Of a stretch of DNA of 36,647 bases, positions 16,222 to 24,127 are shown piece after piece. Numbering within the stretch: position 1 is the stretch's first letter; the number at the start of each line of letters is the position of its first letter. Position numbers and translations under genes: made by a program. Source of the stretch: Candidatus Faecousia intestinavium (lineage in GTDB: Bacteria; Bacillota; Clostridia; Oscillospirales; Oscillospiraceae); NCBI GenBank assembly GCA_018715835.1, contig DVKV01000168.1, forward strand, positions 1 through 36,647, given 5' to 3'. Below the pieces are notes generated by a model. That model saw only the letters and a program-made list of their open reading frames with translations, ran no database searches and was not told the origin of the DNA.

Positions 16222-16224
16222 AAT
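16197..16224 (+). promoter_or_regulatory. Promoter of the zinc-ribbon gene
   Basis: TTGCAT (16197-16202), 16 bases, TATAAT (16219-16224); the start codon is 35 bases downstream. Confidence 0.65.
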
Positions 16225-16259
16225 AAGGGAAAAACAACCCCATTGGCAAGGTGATCTCT

Positions 16260-16673
16260 ATGAATGGAATCAGCAGCTGGCTGCGGCAGTTTTCCGCCAG
16301 ACTGGGTGCGGGTCTGCGCAGCTTTATGGCAGGCCGCTACGGCACGGATAAATTGAATATGGTAATCCTGTCTGCGGGTCTGGTGGCCAGTCTTCTGTCC
16401 ATGTGGATCTCCGCTCCGGGTTGGAATCTGCTGTTCTTCGCCCTGAGCTATGCCCTGATGATCTGGGCCATCTTCCGCAGCCTGTCCCGGAACACCTACC
16501 GCCGGTATCAGGAAAACCGGAAATTTCTCCAATTCTTCTTCCGGCTGAAAGACCGGGACAACCGGTATTTTGACTGTCCCAAGTGCCGCCAGGTGGTGCG
16601 GGTTCCCCGTGGAAAGGGAAAAATCGCCATTACCTGCCCCAAATGCAAGGAAAAATTCATTCGCAAGACGTAA
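16260..16673 (+). CDS. Two-helix membrane protein with C-terminal zinc ribbon
   Basis: A 137-residue protein of unknown function. Two hydrophobic helices (about residues 35-75) are followed by a basic segment and a CPKC...CPKC zinc-ribbon (about residues 102-130, DCPKCRQVV and TCPKCKEKF). A basic amphipathic N-terminus and tail suggest that both ends are cytosolic. The ATG has AAGGTGAT at a good distance; a GTG nine bases earlier is an alternative. It is monocistronic, with its own promoter and terminator. Similar small zinc-ribbon membrane proteins occur in Clostridia, but I cannot name a characterised one. Confidence 0.75.
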   Translation: MNGISSWLRQFSARLGAGLRSFMAGRYGTDKLNMVILSAGLVASLLSMWISAPGWNLLFFALSYALMIWAIFRSLSRNTYRRYQENRKFLQFFFRLKDRDNRYFDCPKCRQVVRVPRGKGKIAITCPKCKEKFIRKT

Positions 16674-16680
16674 ATCCCAA

Positions 16681-16722
16681 ACGGGCCGCACAGTTTTCGC
16701 TGTGCGGCCCGTTGTTATATTT
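16681..16722. terminator. Bidirectional terminator
   Basis: Thirteen-base perfect arms (ACGGGCCGCACAG / CTGTGCGGCCCGT), a 6-base loop, then TGTTATATTT. It separates converging genes. Confidence 0.9.
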
Positions 16723-17083
16723 CCTCAATTTCCGCCCGGGGGGCGTATTTTTTGACACTCTCGATTCCCTCCAGACACCCGACTTTCCCGGCGTAGCCGT
16801 CGGAAAAAGCGATGATCTCCCCGTTGCGGGCTTTCAGCCGGAAGCGGTACTCTCCTGCCCGGTCCCGGTATACTTCAAACCGGGGATTCTTCACCGCCGG
16901 GTTTTCATTCCCTGTCTGATCCGCCACGCCGGCGGCAGCCGCGTTTTTCACCACGCTGGCAATGCCCTTCCGGCAGGCCGCCTCACAGACGTACACCCCG
17001 GAGGTGAGAATGTCCTGGCCGTTGGGGGCAAGCAGATCAAATTTCACACCGGTGGTCACTTCCCGGATGACAAAGCGGGCCAT
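16715..17083 (-). CDS. DUF1508 (YegP-type) protein, two tandem repeats
   Basis: A 122-residue cytosolic protein with two DUF1508 repeats: about residues 4-47 (VIREVTTGVKFDLLAPNG ... GVYVCEAACRKGIASV) and 68-112 (FEVYRDRAGEYRFRLKARNG ... GYAGKVGCLEGIESV). The paired fold is shared with YegP of enterobacteria; no biochemical function is established. The last codons overlap the tail of the neighbouring terminator. It starts 3 bases after the stop of the zinc-ribbon gene, so they form one operon. Confidence 0.85.
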   Translation of the reverse strand: MARFVIREVTTGVKFDLLAPNGQDILTSGVYVCEAACRKGIASVVKNAAAAGVADQTGNENPAVKNPRFEVYRDRAGEYRFRLKARNGEIIAFSDGYAGKVGCLEGIESVKKYAPRAEIEEI

Positions 17084-17086
17084 GGG

Positions 17087-18220
17087 TTATCCTCCGTGAA
17101 CGGCAATGGTAATGGGTTCCGGGGTCAGCAAAAGCTGCTCCGTGTCCCAGTCCCCGATCTCCAGGGTCAGGGTGACGGTTTCCAGCTGATCCCAGCTGGT
17201 AATCTTCAGGTTTTCCAGGTCATACAGGGAGAGGCGAACCACACTGCGGGTATGCGCCGGCAGGTCCGCCCACAGGTACACCTCCCCGTCCTTTCCGTTC
17301 ACCTGGGACTCCAGGCTGTAGATTTCCAGAGGATAGTCCGTGTTGTTTTCCAAGTATAGCTTCAGGCTGCCGTAGCACGGTTCCTCCGGAAGGGAGTAGT
17401 CCGGCTCATAGCCCTGATAGCTCAGCAGCACGCCATCCTGATCCAGCAGCACGGTCCCCGGCTGGAGGGTTTCCTGGACGTAGCCCTCCTCACACTGGGG
17501 ACGGAAGGTCACCGGCTGGGTCAGCAGCAGATCATAGGTCTCGTCGTCCACCACCTGCATCTGGAAGGAGATCTCCTGGAACTGGGTAATGCCCGCGTCC
17601 ATAACCTCCTGCTCATCCAGATAGAAATAGCCCTCCTCCGTCTGTCCCGGATCTGCCAAGGCAAAGAGAGAACCATACTGCATCACAAAGCCGTTGACCA
17701 CAATGCTCTCCGTGGTCAGCCACAGAGGACGGTCGGTGTTGTTTTCCAGCACAAGGCGGATCTGTCCGTCAAATTCGTCCCCGTCCTGCCAGTCCGCCGC
17801 CACCCGGATTCCGTCCCGGTCCAGCAGCACCGTGGCGTTTACCGGCATTTCCACTTCCATCTGCTCCAGGAGATGGTCCGGCAAGGGTTCCGGTTCCGGC
17901 GCCGCCACAGAAACCGCGGAACCAATGGATTCCGCCGCCTCCAGCAAACCGGCCAGCACCGGCCCCGCCAGGACAATGATCAGCACCAGCGCCACACCCA
18001 CCCAGGAGAATTTGTTTTTGCTGTTGCGGGTGCGCTTGTCCCAGACGAAGGGATTCTTCCGCCGGATGGGACGGCGCACCGGTTCGTCAATGACCAGGGG
18101 TTCTCCCCGGTGGGTATGCAGCCCGTGTGTAATTTCCTCGGTGAAGGTTTCATACAGACAGCTGCGGCATTTTTTGCCGTTGTAGGGCTTGCCGCAGCTG
18201 GGACATTTATACGTTGCCAT
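17087..18220 (-). CDS. Zinc-ribbon membrane protein with duplicated extracellular domain, unknown function
   Basis: A 377-residue protein. The N-terminus has a CxxC...CxxC zinc ribbon (C6, C9, C18, C21), a basic stretch (RRPIRRKNP), one membrane helix (about 72-94), and a large outer region. That region holds an internal duplication: TVLLDRDGIRVAADW ... LVLENNTDRPLWL near 129-170, and TVLLDQDGVLLSYQG ... LYLENNTDYPLEI near 260-305. Each copy looks like a beta-sandwich with a conserved ENNTD turn. The topology puts the zinc ribbon inside and the repeats outside. I do not recognise a named family for the repeats. It has a near-consensus promoter and is co-transcribed with the DUF1508 gene. Confidence 0.78.
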   Translation of the reverse strand: MATYKCPSCGKPYNGKKCRSCLYETFTEEITHGLHTHRGEPLVIDEPVRRPIRRKNPFVWDKRTRNSKNKFSWVGVALVLIIVLAGPVLAGLLEAAESIGSAVSVAAPEPEPLPDHLLEQMEVEMPVNATVLLDRDGIRVAADWQDGDEFDGQIRLVLENNTDRPLWLTTESIVVNGFVMQYGSLFALADPGQTEEGYFYLDEQEVMDAGITQFQEISFQMQVVDDETYDLLLTQPVTFRPQCEEGYVQETLQPGTVLLDQDGVLLSYQGYEPDYSLPEEPCYGSLKLYLENNTDYPLEIYSLESQVNGKDGEVYLWADLPAHTRSVVRLSLYDLENLKITSWDQLETVTLTLEIGDWDTEQLLLTPEPITIAVHGG

Positions 18221-18249
18221 GACGCTCCCCTCTTTCCTGTTTTTCTCTC

Positions 18250-18279
18250 ATTATATCAGGAAGGTTCCGGCGATGTCAA
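18250..18279 (-). promoter_or_regulatory. Promoter of the zinc-ribbon/DUF1508 operon
   Basis: On the minus strand, a perfect TTGACA (18274-18279) and a perfect TATAAT (18250-18255), 18 bases apart. Confidence 0.82.
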
Positions 18280-18280
18280 C

Positions 18281-18323
18281 AAAAGTAAATCTGCGCCTCC
18301 GGAGAAATTCCGGAGGCGCAGAT
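18281..18323 (-). terminator. thiT terminator
   Basis: Fourteen-base perfect arms (ATCTGCGCCTCCGG at 18289-18302, complement at 18310-18323). On the minus strand the stem runs into TTACTTTTG. It touches the next promoter. Confidence 0.85.
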
Positions 18324-18325
18324 GT

Positions 18326-18979
18326 TCAGCTCACTTTGGTCACAATCTTGGGCACCCGGGCGATGAGCACCGCCACCACGGCGGTGAGAATCATCTCCGG
18401 CACCATGTACATTCCGTTGTACACCACACTGTACAGCAGGCCCAGAGCGCTGGGGCTCATGGTCTGCACCAGCTGGGCACCCCAGGCGGGGAAGCCTTCC
18501 TGGGTGAAGAACCACTCGGCATAGCTGGCGAAGAGGATGTAGCCGGACAGGATGTGAGCCACATACCGGGCGCCCAGGGCCACCAGGGAACCGGCCATCA
18601 GGGCAACGCCCCGATTGGCGATCTTATCCCGGAAGATGCCGCCCAGACCCAGCAGCGTGTAGGCCAGCACATAATCCAGCAGGCACATCAGGATTGCGTT
18701 CACCACCATGGTCCCGTCGCCGAAATAGCCGGGCTGGAAGGCGGCGGTAACGGTGTCGGCGCCCATGGCCATCTGCACCAGGGAGTAGGCAAAGCCTGCG
18801 GTCAGGCCCCACTTCACCCCATGGCGATAGGAGATCAGCACAATGGGCAGCATGCTCACCAGGGTCAGCTGGCCGCCGAAGGGCATGGGGGGGATCACCA
18901 TTCTGCCGGCAAACTCCAGCACCACAGCCAGAGCAATGAGCATGGCGCTCTCGGTCAGCCGTTTTGTCTTGTTGTTCAT
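18326..18979 (-). CDS. thiT: Thiamine transporter ThiT (ECF S component)
   Basis: A 217-residue membrane protein with about six helices that binds thiamine and works with the shared ECF ATPase/T module encoded elsewhere. The ThiT hallmark YRHGVKWGLTAGFAYSLVQ is present, as is the N-terminal RLTESAMLIALAVVL. The start is the ATG after GCAGGAGG; a longer frame begins inside the riboswitch terminator and is rejected. The TPP riboswitch upstream confirms the thiamine assignment and shows repression by thiamine pyrophosphate. Confidence 0.95.
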   Translation of the reverse strand: MNNKTKRLTESAMLIALAVVLEFAGRMVIPPMPFGGQLTLVSMLPIVLISYRHGVKWGLTAGFAYSLVQMAMGADTVTAAFQPGYFGDGTMVVNAILMCLLDYVLAYTLLGLGGIFRDKIANRGVALMAGSLVALGARYVAHILSGYILFASYAEWFFTQEGFPAWGAQLVQTMSPSALGLLYSVVYNGMYMVPEMILTAVVAVLIARVPKIVTKVS

Positions 18980-18997
18980 GAGAATTCTACCTCCTGC

Positions 18998-19037
18998 AAA
19001 AAAATGCCGCATTGCAAACCCGTCCAGGTGCAATGCG
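18998..19037 (-). terminator. Riboswitch expression-platform terminator
   Basis: On the minus strand, CGCATTGCA...TGCAATGCG arms (19008-19016, 19029-19037) are followed closely by seven T residues (18998-19004). It lies between the TPP aptamer and thiT and can end transcription when TPP is bound. Confidence 0.88.
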
Positions 19038-19063
19038 ACACGCGGTGGTATCTCATATGTGCA

Positions 19064-19155
19064 TCTTTCCCTCCGACGGTACTAGCCGTATCAGGTTCAC
19101 GGGTCAGGGCCACAAAGCCCAATCTCAGCCGGATGCGTCCGGCCCCCCGAAGACT
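19064..19155 (-). ncRNA. TPP riboswitch (THI element)
   Basis: The minus strand shows the conserved aptamer parts: a CTTCGGGGGG start, CTGAGATTGGG, then AACCTGATACGGCTAGTACCG and GGAGGGAAAG. The CTGAGA and ACCTGAT...CTAGTACC blocks are diagnostic of the thiamine pyrophosphate aptamer. It controls thiT through the terminator at 18998-19037. Confidence 0.94.
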
Positions 19156-19180
19156 CAATTTGCGGTGCGAACTATGGACC

Positions 19181-19208
19181 ATTATAGCGAAAAATGGAAA
19201 ATTGTCAA
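19181..19208 (-). promoter_or_regulatory. thiT promoter
   Basis: On the minus strand, TTGACA (19203-19208), 16 bases, TATAAT (19181-19186). The predicted start is just ahead of the riboswitch. Confidence 0.88.
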
Positions 19209-19213
19209 GAAGA

Positions 19214-19250
19214 AAGCCGGAGGCGGACATGTTCGGTCCGCTTCCGGCTT
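19214..19250 (-). terminator. Terminator after the HIT gene
   Basis: AAGCCGGA.GCGGAC and GTCCGC.TCCGGCTT arms (one mismatch) form a long stem; on the minus strand TTCTTCTTG follows. It lies 27 bases past the HIT stop. Confidence 0.7.
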
Positions 19251-19277
19251 CTGATCTGTCTCAGGCCATCTCCAGGC

Positions 19278-19619
19278 TCAGGCCATTTCCAGGGCCAAAG
19301 GCTTGCCCCCCAGAATATGGAAATGCAGGTGGCGTACCGTCTGACCGGCGTCGGCGCCGCAGTTGCTCACCACCCGGTAGCCGTTTTCCAGGCCCTCGGC
19401 CTTGGCAATCTGAGGAATCACCTCAAAAATGTGGGCCACCACCGGGCTGTTTTCCGGGGTAACCGCATCCACGCTGTCCAGGTGGACCTTGGGGATCACC
19501 AGAATGTGGGTGGGCGCCTGGGGCGCAATGTCCCGGAAGGCGAAGACCGTTTCGTCCTCATAGACCTTGTTGGAGGGGATACTCCCCGCGATAATGTTAC
19601 AGAACAGACAATCCGCCAT
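19278..19619 (-). CDS. HIT family nucleotide-binding protein
   Basis: A 113-residue histidine-triad protein that probably hydrolyses nucleoside phosphoramidates or related AMP conjugates (Hint-like). The triad is HLHFHILGG near the C-terminus, and the N-terminus CLFCNIIAGSIPSNKVYEDE is typical of Hint, with a CxxC that may hold zinc. GGGAGGAATG precedes the ATG. It is 20 bases downstream of the PF06695 gene, in one operon. Confidence 0.93.
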   Translation of the reverse strand: MADCLFCNIIAGSIPSNKVYEDETVFAFRDIAPQAPTHILVIPKVHLDSVDAVTPENSPVVAHIFEVIPQIAKAEGLENGYRVVSNCGADAGQTVRHLHFHILGGKPLALEMA

Positions 19620-19639
19620 GTTTTCATTCCTCCCGTTAT

Positions 19640-20113
19640 TCACAATCCAAAAATGTGCACGCCGGTCACGCTCACCACGCCCATGATGATGCCCGCCAGC
19701 ACCACCCCCAGGCACACCGCCAGTGTGGCAGACTTGAAGCCCATATCCAAAAAAGACGCCGCCAGGGTTCCCGTCCAGGCGCCGGTGCCCGGCAGGGGAA
19801 TCCCCACAAACAGCAGCAGTGCCAGGAACAGCCCGCTTCTGCCCGCCCGCTCCGTCAGCTTCTGACCGGCCCGCTCTCCCTTGTTTACACAGAAGGTGAA
19901 GAACTTGCCGATATACTTCTTGTCCATGCCCCAGTGGAGCACTTTCCGGGCGAACAGATAAATGATCGGCACCGGCATCATGTTGCCGATGACGCACACG
20001 CCCAGGGCGGTAAAATAGTCCAAGCCCATTCCCACGGCATAGGGAATGGCTCCCCGCAGTTCAATCAGGGGAACCATGGACACCAGAAAACACAGAAAAT
20101 AATGCAGCAGCAT
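19640..20113 (-). CDS. Small multidrug export-like membrane protein (PF06695), second copy
   Basis: A membrane protein of about 157 residues in the PF06695 / COG2426 family. Conserved parts are MVPLIELRGAIPYAVGMGL, a basic mid-section after MPVPIIYLFARKVL, and IPLPGTGAWTGTLAAS. Function is unproven despite the family name. Starts at 20113 and 20119 are both possible; GGAGAG is 9 and 3 bases away, favouring 20113. It is a distant paralogue of the gene at 6006-6503. Confidence 0.85.
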   Translation of the reverse strand: MLLHYFLCFLVSMVPLIELRGAIPYAVGMGLDYFTALGVCVIGNMMPVPIIYLFARKVLHWGMDKKYIGKFFTFCVNKGERAGQKLTERAGRSGLFLALLLFVGIPLPGTGAWTGTLAASFLDMGFKSATLAVCLGVVLAGIIMGVVSVTGVHIFGL

Positions 20114-20145
20114 GAGCATTCTCTCCAAAATCAGAATTCCAGGCA

Positions 20146-20174
20146 ATTGTATCACAGGGGCACGGCCTTTGCAA
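20146..20174 (-). promoter_or_regulatory. Promoter of the PF06695-HIT operon
   Basis: On the minus strand, TTGCAA (20169-20174), 17 bases, TACAAT (20146-20151) with an upstream TGA giving an extended -10. Confidence 0.65.
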
Positions 20175-20251
20175 CAAATTGTGCAAATATTTAGCAATTC
20201 TTATACATTCTCCCGGCTTTTCCCTGCCGCATTTTGGAGAGCACCCCGGTC

Positions 20252-20881
20252 TTACTTGGTGCCGAAGATCCGATCTCCGGCGTCGCCCAGGCCGGGGACG
20301 ATGTAGGCGCGCTCGTTGAGCTTTTCGTCCAGGGCCGCCAGGTAAATCTCCACATCCGGATGGGCTTTCTGCACTGCCGCCACACCCTCCGGGCAGCCGA
20401 TGATGTTCATCATGATGATGCTCCGGCAGCCGTGCTGCTTCAGGAAATCAATGGCCGCCACAGCGCTGCCGCCGGTGGCCAGCATGGGGTCCACCACAAA
20501 CACCACCCGGTTTTCGATGTCCTCGGGCAGCTTGCAGTAATATTCCACCGGCTTGTGGGTCTGCGGGTCCCGGTACAGTCCGATGTGACCGATTTTCGCC
20601 GAAGGAATCAGCGCCACCATGCTGTCCACCATGCCCAGGCCCGCCCGCAGGACGGGAACAATGGCCAGCTTTTTTCCGGAAAGCATCCGGCACTTGGCGG
20701 TGGTGATGGGGGTTTCCACGGTGACTTCCTCTGTGGGCAGATTCCGGGTGGCTTCGTAGCACATGAGGCCCGCAATCTCTCCTACCAATTCCCGGAACTC
20801 CTTCACCGGGGTGTCCTTGCTGCGCAGAATGGCCAGCTTGTGCTGAATCAGAGGATGCTCCAAAATATGAACATTTGCCAT
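20252..20881 (-). CDS. upp: Uracil phosphoribosyltransferase
   Basis: A 209-residue cytosolic enzyme converting uracil and PRPP to UMP in pyrimidine salvage. The PRPP loop is DPMLATGGS (131-139), the family motif [10 protein letters not shown] lies at 76-85, and the uracil-binding C-terminus reads [17 protein letters not shown]. Length is normal for the family. It lies 49 bases after tsaB and has its own AAAGGAG site; no separate promoter was evident, so it may be read from prfA. Confidence 0.96.
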   Translation of the reverse strand: MANVHILEHPLIQHKLAILRSKDTPVKEFRELVGEIAGLMCYEATRNLPTEEVTVETPITTAKCRMLSGKKLAIVPVLRAGLGMVDSMVALIPSAKIGHIGLYRDPQTHKPVEYYCKLPEDIENRVVFVVDPMLATGGSAVAAIDFLKQHGCRSIIMMNIIGCPEGVAAVQKAHPDVEIYLAALDEKLNERAYIVPGLGDAGDRIFGTK

Positions 20882-20930
20882 TGTCTTTATCTCCTTTTAT
20901 CCATGAATTTTCCACTGTTTCTCCGCCGGG

Positions 20931-21638
20931 TTATCCCCTGGCGGCAGATTGTTCCCGTTCCAGCCGTTCCCGCTCCGCCTGGCTCAGCCGCAGATAGTTG
21001 GGCACCAGGGCAGCGGCGTCTCCCGGCTCCCCGGCGGCAATCTTCCGGGCGGCCAGAATGGCCACTCCGTCCGCCCGCTGGTGCATCCGATGTTCCGGCG
21101 GCAGCACCAGGTTGGGCAGGCTCAAAGTCCTGCGGCACAGCAGGCTTCCGTCTCCCACCAGGAAGATAGGTCCGTCCAGGGCTTTCAGTTCCCCTTCCAG
21201 CTCCGCCAGAGAGATAGCCCGATCCGGAGCCATCCGGGTCAGCTTCCCGCCTTCCGCCCGGAACAGGGCATTGTACACCTGACTGCGCCGGGCGTCCATG
21301 CAGGGGCACACATATCCTTCATACACCCCCAGATGCTCCGCCATGGCCTCCAGGGTGCTGACCCCATAGCAGGGGATGTTCCCGCCCCAGGCAAAGCCCT
21401 TGGCGGCAGCCATGCCGATGCGCACCCCGGTAAAGGAGCCGGGGCCCTCCGCCACCGCCACGGCGGTGACATCCGTCACGGTTTTGCCGCACTGGTTCAG
21501 CAGGTCCTGGGCCATGACCATCAGGGTCTGGCTGTGGGTCAGCCCCGTATTCTGGTAGCTCTCCCCCAGAAGCTTATCCTCTCCCCACAGAGCCACGGAT
21601 GCGGCCTTGGCGCTGGTTTCAAAGGCCAAGATCAGCAA
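20931..21638 (-). CDS. tsaB: tRNA t6A modification protein TsaB
   Basis: A 235-residue ASKHA-fold protein, the dimerisation partner of TsaD in threonylcarbamoyladenosine (t6A37) synthesis. Visible are ILAFETSAKAASVAL at the N-terminus, AVAVAEGPGSFTGVRIGMAAAKGFAW (split here as EGPGSFTGVRIG then AAAKGFAW) and a less conserved C-terminal half. There is no ATG at the conserved N-terminus: translation most likely begins at TTG 21636-21638, six bases after AAGGAGGGG. The first 20 bases overlap tsaE, indicating coupling. A longer frame upstream lies within tsaE and is rejected. Confidence 0.92.
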   Translation of the reverse strand: MLILAFETSAKAASVALWGEDKLLGESYQNTGLTHSQTLMVMAQDLLNQCGKTVTDVTAVAVAEGPGSFTGVRIGMAAAKGFAWGGNIPCYGVSTLEAMAEHLGVYEGYVCPCMDARRSQVYNALFRAEGGKLTRMAPDRAISLAELEGELKALDGPIFLVGDGSLLCRRTLSLPNLVLPPEHRMHQRADGVAILAARKIAAGEPGDAAALVPNYLRLSQAERERLEREQSAARG

Positions 21639-22068
21639 GGTACTCCCCTCCTTCCAGAATGATGTTCCGCCGGGTATCCCCCAGCTTTTCAATGGAGACG
21701 GTGAGGGCGCCCTCCAGGGCGTCGAAGACATTCTCGCTCCACTCCACGGCGCACACCCCGCCCCGCTCCAGATAGTCCTCCCAGCCGATGTCCCACAGAT
21801 CCTCGGAAGACCCCAGCCGATACATATCGAAATGGAACAGAGGCAGTCGGCCTCCGATGTACTCGTTGACAATGGTATAGGTGGGGCTGGTCACCGGCTC
21901 CGGGTATCCCAGGCCCCGGGCCAGGCCCCGGGTAAAGGCAGTCTTCCCCGCCCCCAGATCTCCCCGGTAGGCCAGCACTGTCCCCGGGGGAATCACCCGC
22001 CCCAGGGCGGCTCCCAGAGCCTCGGTCTGCTCCGGAGAATCGGTGCGGAATTCTTTTTTCACCATCAT
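21619..22068 (-). CDS. tsaE: tRNA t6A modification ATPase TsaE
   Basis: A 149-residue ATPase that works with TsaB and TsaD in t6A synthesis. The P-loop is GDLGAGKT (36-43); TSPTYTIVNEY and FHFDMYRL are the conserved TsaE motifs, and VCAVEWSENV matches the late family motif. Two adjacent ATGs (22068 and 22065) are available. The gene begins 4 bases past the prfA stop and overlaps tsaB. Confidence 0.96.
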   Translation of the reverse strand: MMVKKEFRTDSPEQTEALGAALGRVIPPGTVLAYRGDLGAGKTAFTRGLARGLGYPEPVTSPTYTIVNEYIGGRLPLFHFDMYRLGSSEDLWDIGWEDYLERGGVCAVEWSENVFDALEGALTVSIEKLGDTRRNIILEGGEYLADLGL

Positions 22069-22072
22069 TTCC

Positions 22073-23131
22073 TCACTTCGCGTTCTTCAATTTCTCTGCC
22101 TGGTCTGCTGTGGCCAGGGCGTTGATAATCTCATCCAGATCCCCGTCCATCACCGCGTCAATGCGGTAAAGGGTCAGATTCACCCGGTGGTCGGTAACCC
22201 GGCCCTGGGGGAAATTATAGGTGCGGATGCGCTCGTTGCGCATCCCGGTGCCCACCTGACTGCGGCGCATGCCGGTGATGGTCTCGTCCAGCTTGCTCTG
22301 CTCGATTTCGTAGAGCTTGCTGGCCAGCATCCGCATACATTTTTCCCGGTTCTGGACCTGGCTGCGCTCCTCCTGGCAGGCCACCACAATGCCGGTGGGC
22401 TTGTGAATCAGCCGGACGGCGGAGGAGGTCTTGTTCACGTGCTGGCCACCGGCGCCGCTGGCCCGGTAGACCTGCATTTCAATGTCCGCCGGGTTGATCT
22501 GCACATCCACTTCCTCCATCTGCGGCAGCACCGCCACGGTAGCGGTAGAGGTATGGACCCGGCCCCCGGACTCCGTCTCCGGCACCCGCTGGACCCGGTG
22601 AACCCCGGACTCATATTTGAGCCTTGAGTAGGCGCCCCGGCCCTCGATAACGAAGTCCGCTTCCTTCACGCCACCCAGTTCGGTTTCGTTATAGTTCATC
22701 AGTTCCAGCTTCCAGCCCATTTTGGCGGCGTACATGGCGTACATCCGGAACAGGCTGTGGGCAAACAGGGCGCTCTCCTCCCCGCCCACGCCGCCCCGGA
22801 TCTCCACAATCACGCTTTTGTCATCATTGGGGTCCCTGGGCAGCAGCAGGATCTGAAGCTTGTCATGCAGTTCCTCCCGGCGCTGCTTGGCCTGGGCGTA
22901 GGTCTCTTGGCACAGCACCTTCATCTCCGGATCGGCCATCAGTTCCTGGGCTTCCTCCATGTCCTGCAGGGCCTTCCGATAATCCTGATAGGTCAGCACG
23001 ATGGGTTCCAGATCATTCTTCTCCTTGATCAGCCGGGCCGCTTTCTTGGGGTCGGCGTAGAAGTCCGGCTGCTCGGACTTGGCGCACAGCTCTTCATAGC
23101 GGCTGCACAGTGCCTGCAGTTTTTCCAGCAT
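22073..23131 (-). CDS. prfA: Peptide chain release factor 1
   Basis: A 352-residue class I release factor that terminates translation at UAA and UAG. The codon-recognition tripeptide is PET (184-186, the PxT form of RF1), and GAGGQHVNK holds the GGQ motif (228-230), whose Gln is usually methylated by PrmC. The length is normal and the N-terminal helical domain is complete. It opens the prfA-tsaE-tsaB-upp run. No prmC lies beside it here. Confidence 0.97.
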   Translation of the reverse strand: MLEKLQALCSRYEELCAKSEQPDFYADPKKAARLIKEKNDLEPIVLTYQDYRKALQDMEEAQELMADPEMKVLCQETYAQAKQRREELHDKLQILLLPRDPNDDKSVIVEIRGGVGGEESALFAHSLFRMYAMYAAKMGWKLELMNYNETELGGVKEADFVIEGRGAYSRLKYESGVHRVQRVPETESGGRVHTSTATVAVLPQMEEVDVQINPADIEMQVYRASGAGGQHVNKTSSAVRLIHKPTGIVVACQEERSQVQNREKCMRMLASKLYEIEQSKLDETITGMRRSQVGTGMRNERIRTYNFPQGRVTDHRVNLTLYRIDAVMDGDLDEIINALATADQAEKLKNAK

Positions 23132-23242
23132 AAATTGGTCTCCGTTTACTTGGCATTTTCCGGGAAAATCCCCGTTAAAAAGCAGTTTATTATCAATTTT
23201 TCGACTATTTTCCAGACATATTTCCCAAACAGGGCGGGCAAG

Positions 23243-24043
23243 TTAATCCCGGCGGAACACAGAGAGAACACAGCTTGCGGTATCGGTCAGGCTGGGTGTT
23301 TCTTCCAGTCTTTTTGCCCCCTCCTTGCTGATGCGGAACCAATGAGGGGTCATGGCAAGCAGGTTATGTACCTGCCGTCCTTCCACCGTAAAGGAAAAGC
23401 GGACGGGCACGGTTTCTTCCAAGGTAAAGCCGGGAAGTTCCGGAATCTCCTGGGGCGCTTTCTCCGTCACCTGGTCATAGATGATGGATTTCAGACCCAG
23501 CAGGTGATCCGATTCCGCCAGCACCTGGAAGAAATATCCTCCGGGAGCAAGCACCCGGTGAAACTCCTGGGGCACTGTCAGGGCGAACAGGCTCATCACC
23601 AATCCGGCGCTGCCGTCGGGTACGGGAATATGGGAAGCGGTAGCGCACAGCCACTGATACCCTTTGTACTTCCCCGCCGCCCGGCGCACCGCCTCTTTGG
23701 AGATGTCCAGACCGGTCAGGGGCAGATTCAGCGCCTGAGCCAACTGGGCCGAGTAGTAGCCCTCCCCGCAGCCCACATCCAGAATCTCTCCCTGGATGGA
23801 CCGGGCCCGGGCTGCTTCGATCAGGGTCCGGGCAATGGGCTGGTAGAATCCGCCGTCCAGGAATTCCCGCCGGGCGGCCACCTGAAGCTGGGTGTCCCCC
23901 GGGTGCAGGGAATGCTTCTGGTTCACCGGGAGCAAGTTGACATAACCCTGCCGGGCAATGTCAAAGCTGTGCTGATTGGGACATCGCCAGCAGCCGGTTT
24001 CCCGGCTCAGGGGCGATGCGCAAATGGGACAAAGCAAATTCAT
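23243..24043 (-). CDS. RlmA-like SAM-dependent rRNA methyltransferase
   Basis: A 266-residue class I methyltransferase resembling RlmA, which methylates 23S rRNA G745/G748. The N-terminus has a zinc ribbon (CPIC at 5-8, CWRCPNQH at 18-25) followed by SFDIARQGYVNLLP, both characteristic of this family. The SAM motif is ILDVGCGEGYYS, and the C-terminal part has the usual YDQV and MTPHWFR segments. Which guanine is modified cannot be told from sequence; in some relatives it influences macrolide sensitivity. It has its own promoter. Confidence 0.9.
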   Translation of the reverse strand: MNLLCPICASPLSRETGCWRCPNQHSFDIARQGYVNLLPVNQKHSLHPGDTQLQVAARREFLDGGFYQPIARTLIEAARARSIQGEILDVGCGEGYYSAQLAQALNLPLTGLDISKEAVRRAAGKYKGYQWLCATASHIPVPDGSAGLVMSLFALTVPQEFHRVLAPGGYFFQVLAESDHLLGLKSIIYDQVTEKAPQEIPELPGFTLEETVPVRFSFTVEGRQVHNLLAMTPHWFRISKEGAKRLEETPSLTDTASCVLSVFRRD

Positions 24044-24063
24044 ACCGCAACCCTCCGCCCCTT

Positions 24064-24092
24064 ACTATACCCCATTTTTCAAACTGAGTCAA
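24064..24092 (-). promoter_or_regulatory. Promoter of the RlmA-like gene
   Basis: On the minus strand, TTGACT (24087-24092), 17 bases, TATAGT (24064-24069). Confidence 0.8.
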
Positions 24093-24127
24093 AGATTTTC
24101 TATCCCAAACGAAAGGAAGGGATTTTT

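Noticed and set aside
18980-19033. Upstream extension of thiT
   Set aside because: The extra start lies in the riboswitch terminator stem; the ATG at 18979 has the ribosome site.
23132-23242. Gap upstream of prfA as a promoter or leader RNA
   Set aside because: I found A/T-rich stretches but no credible -35/-10 pair or stable structure.
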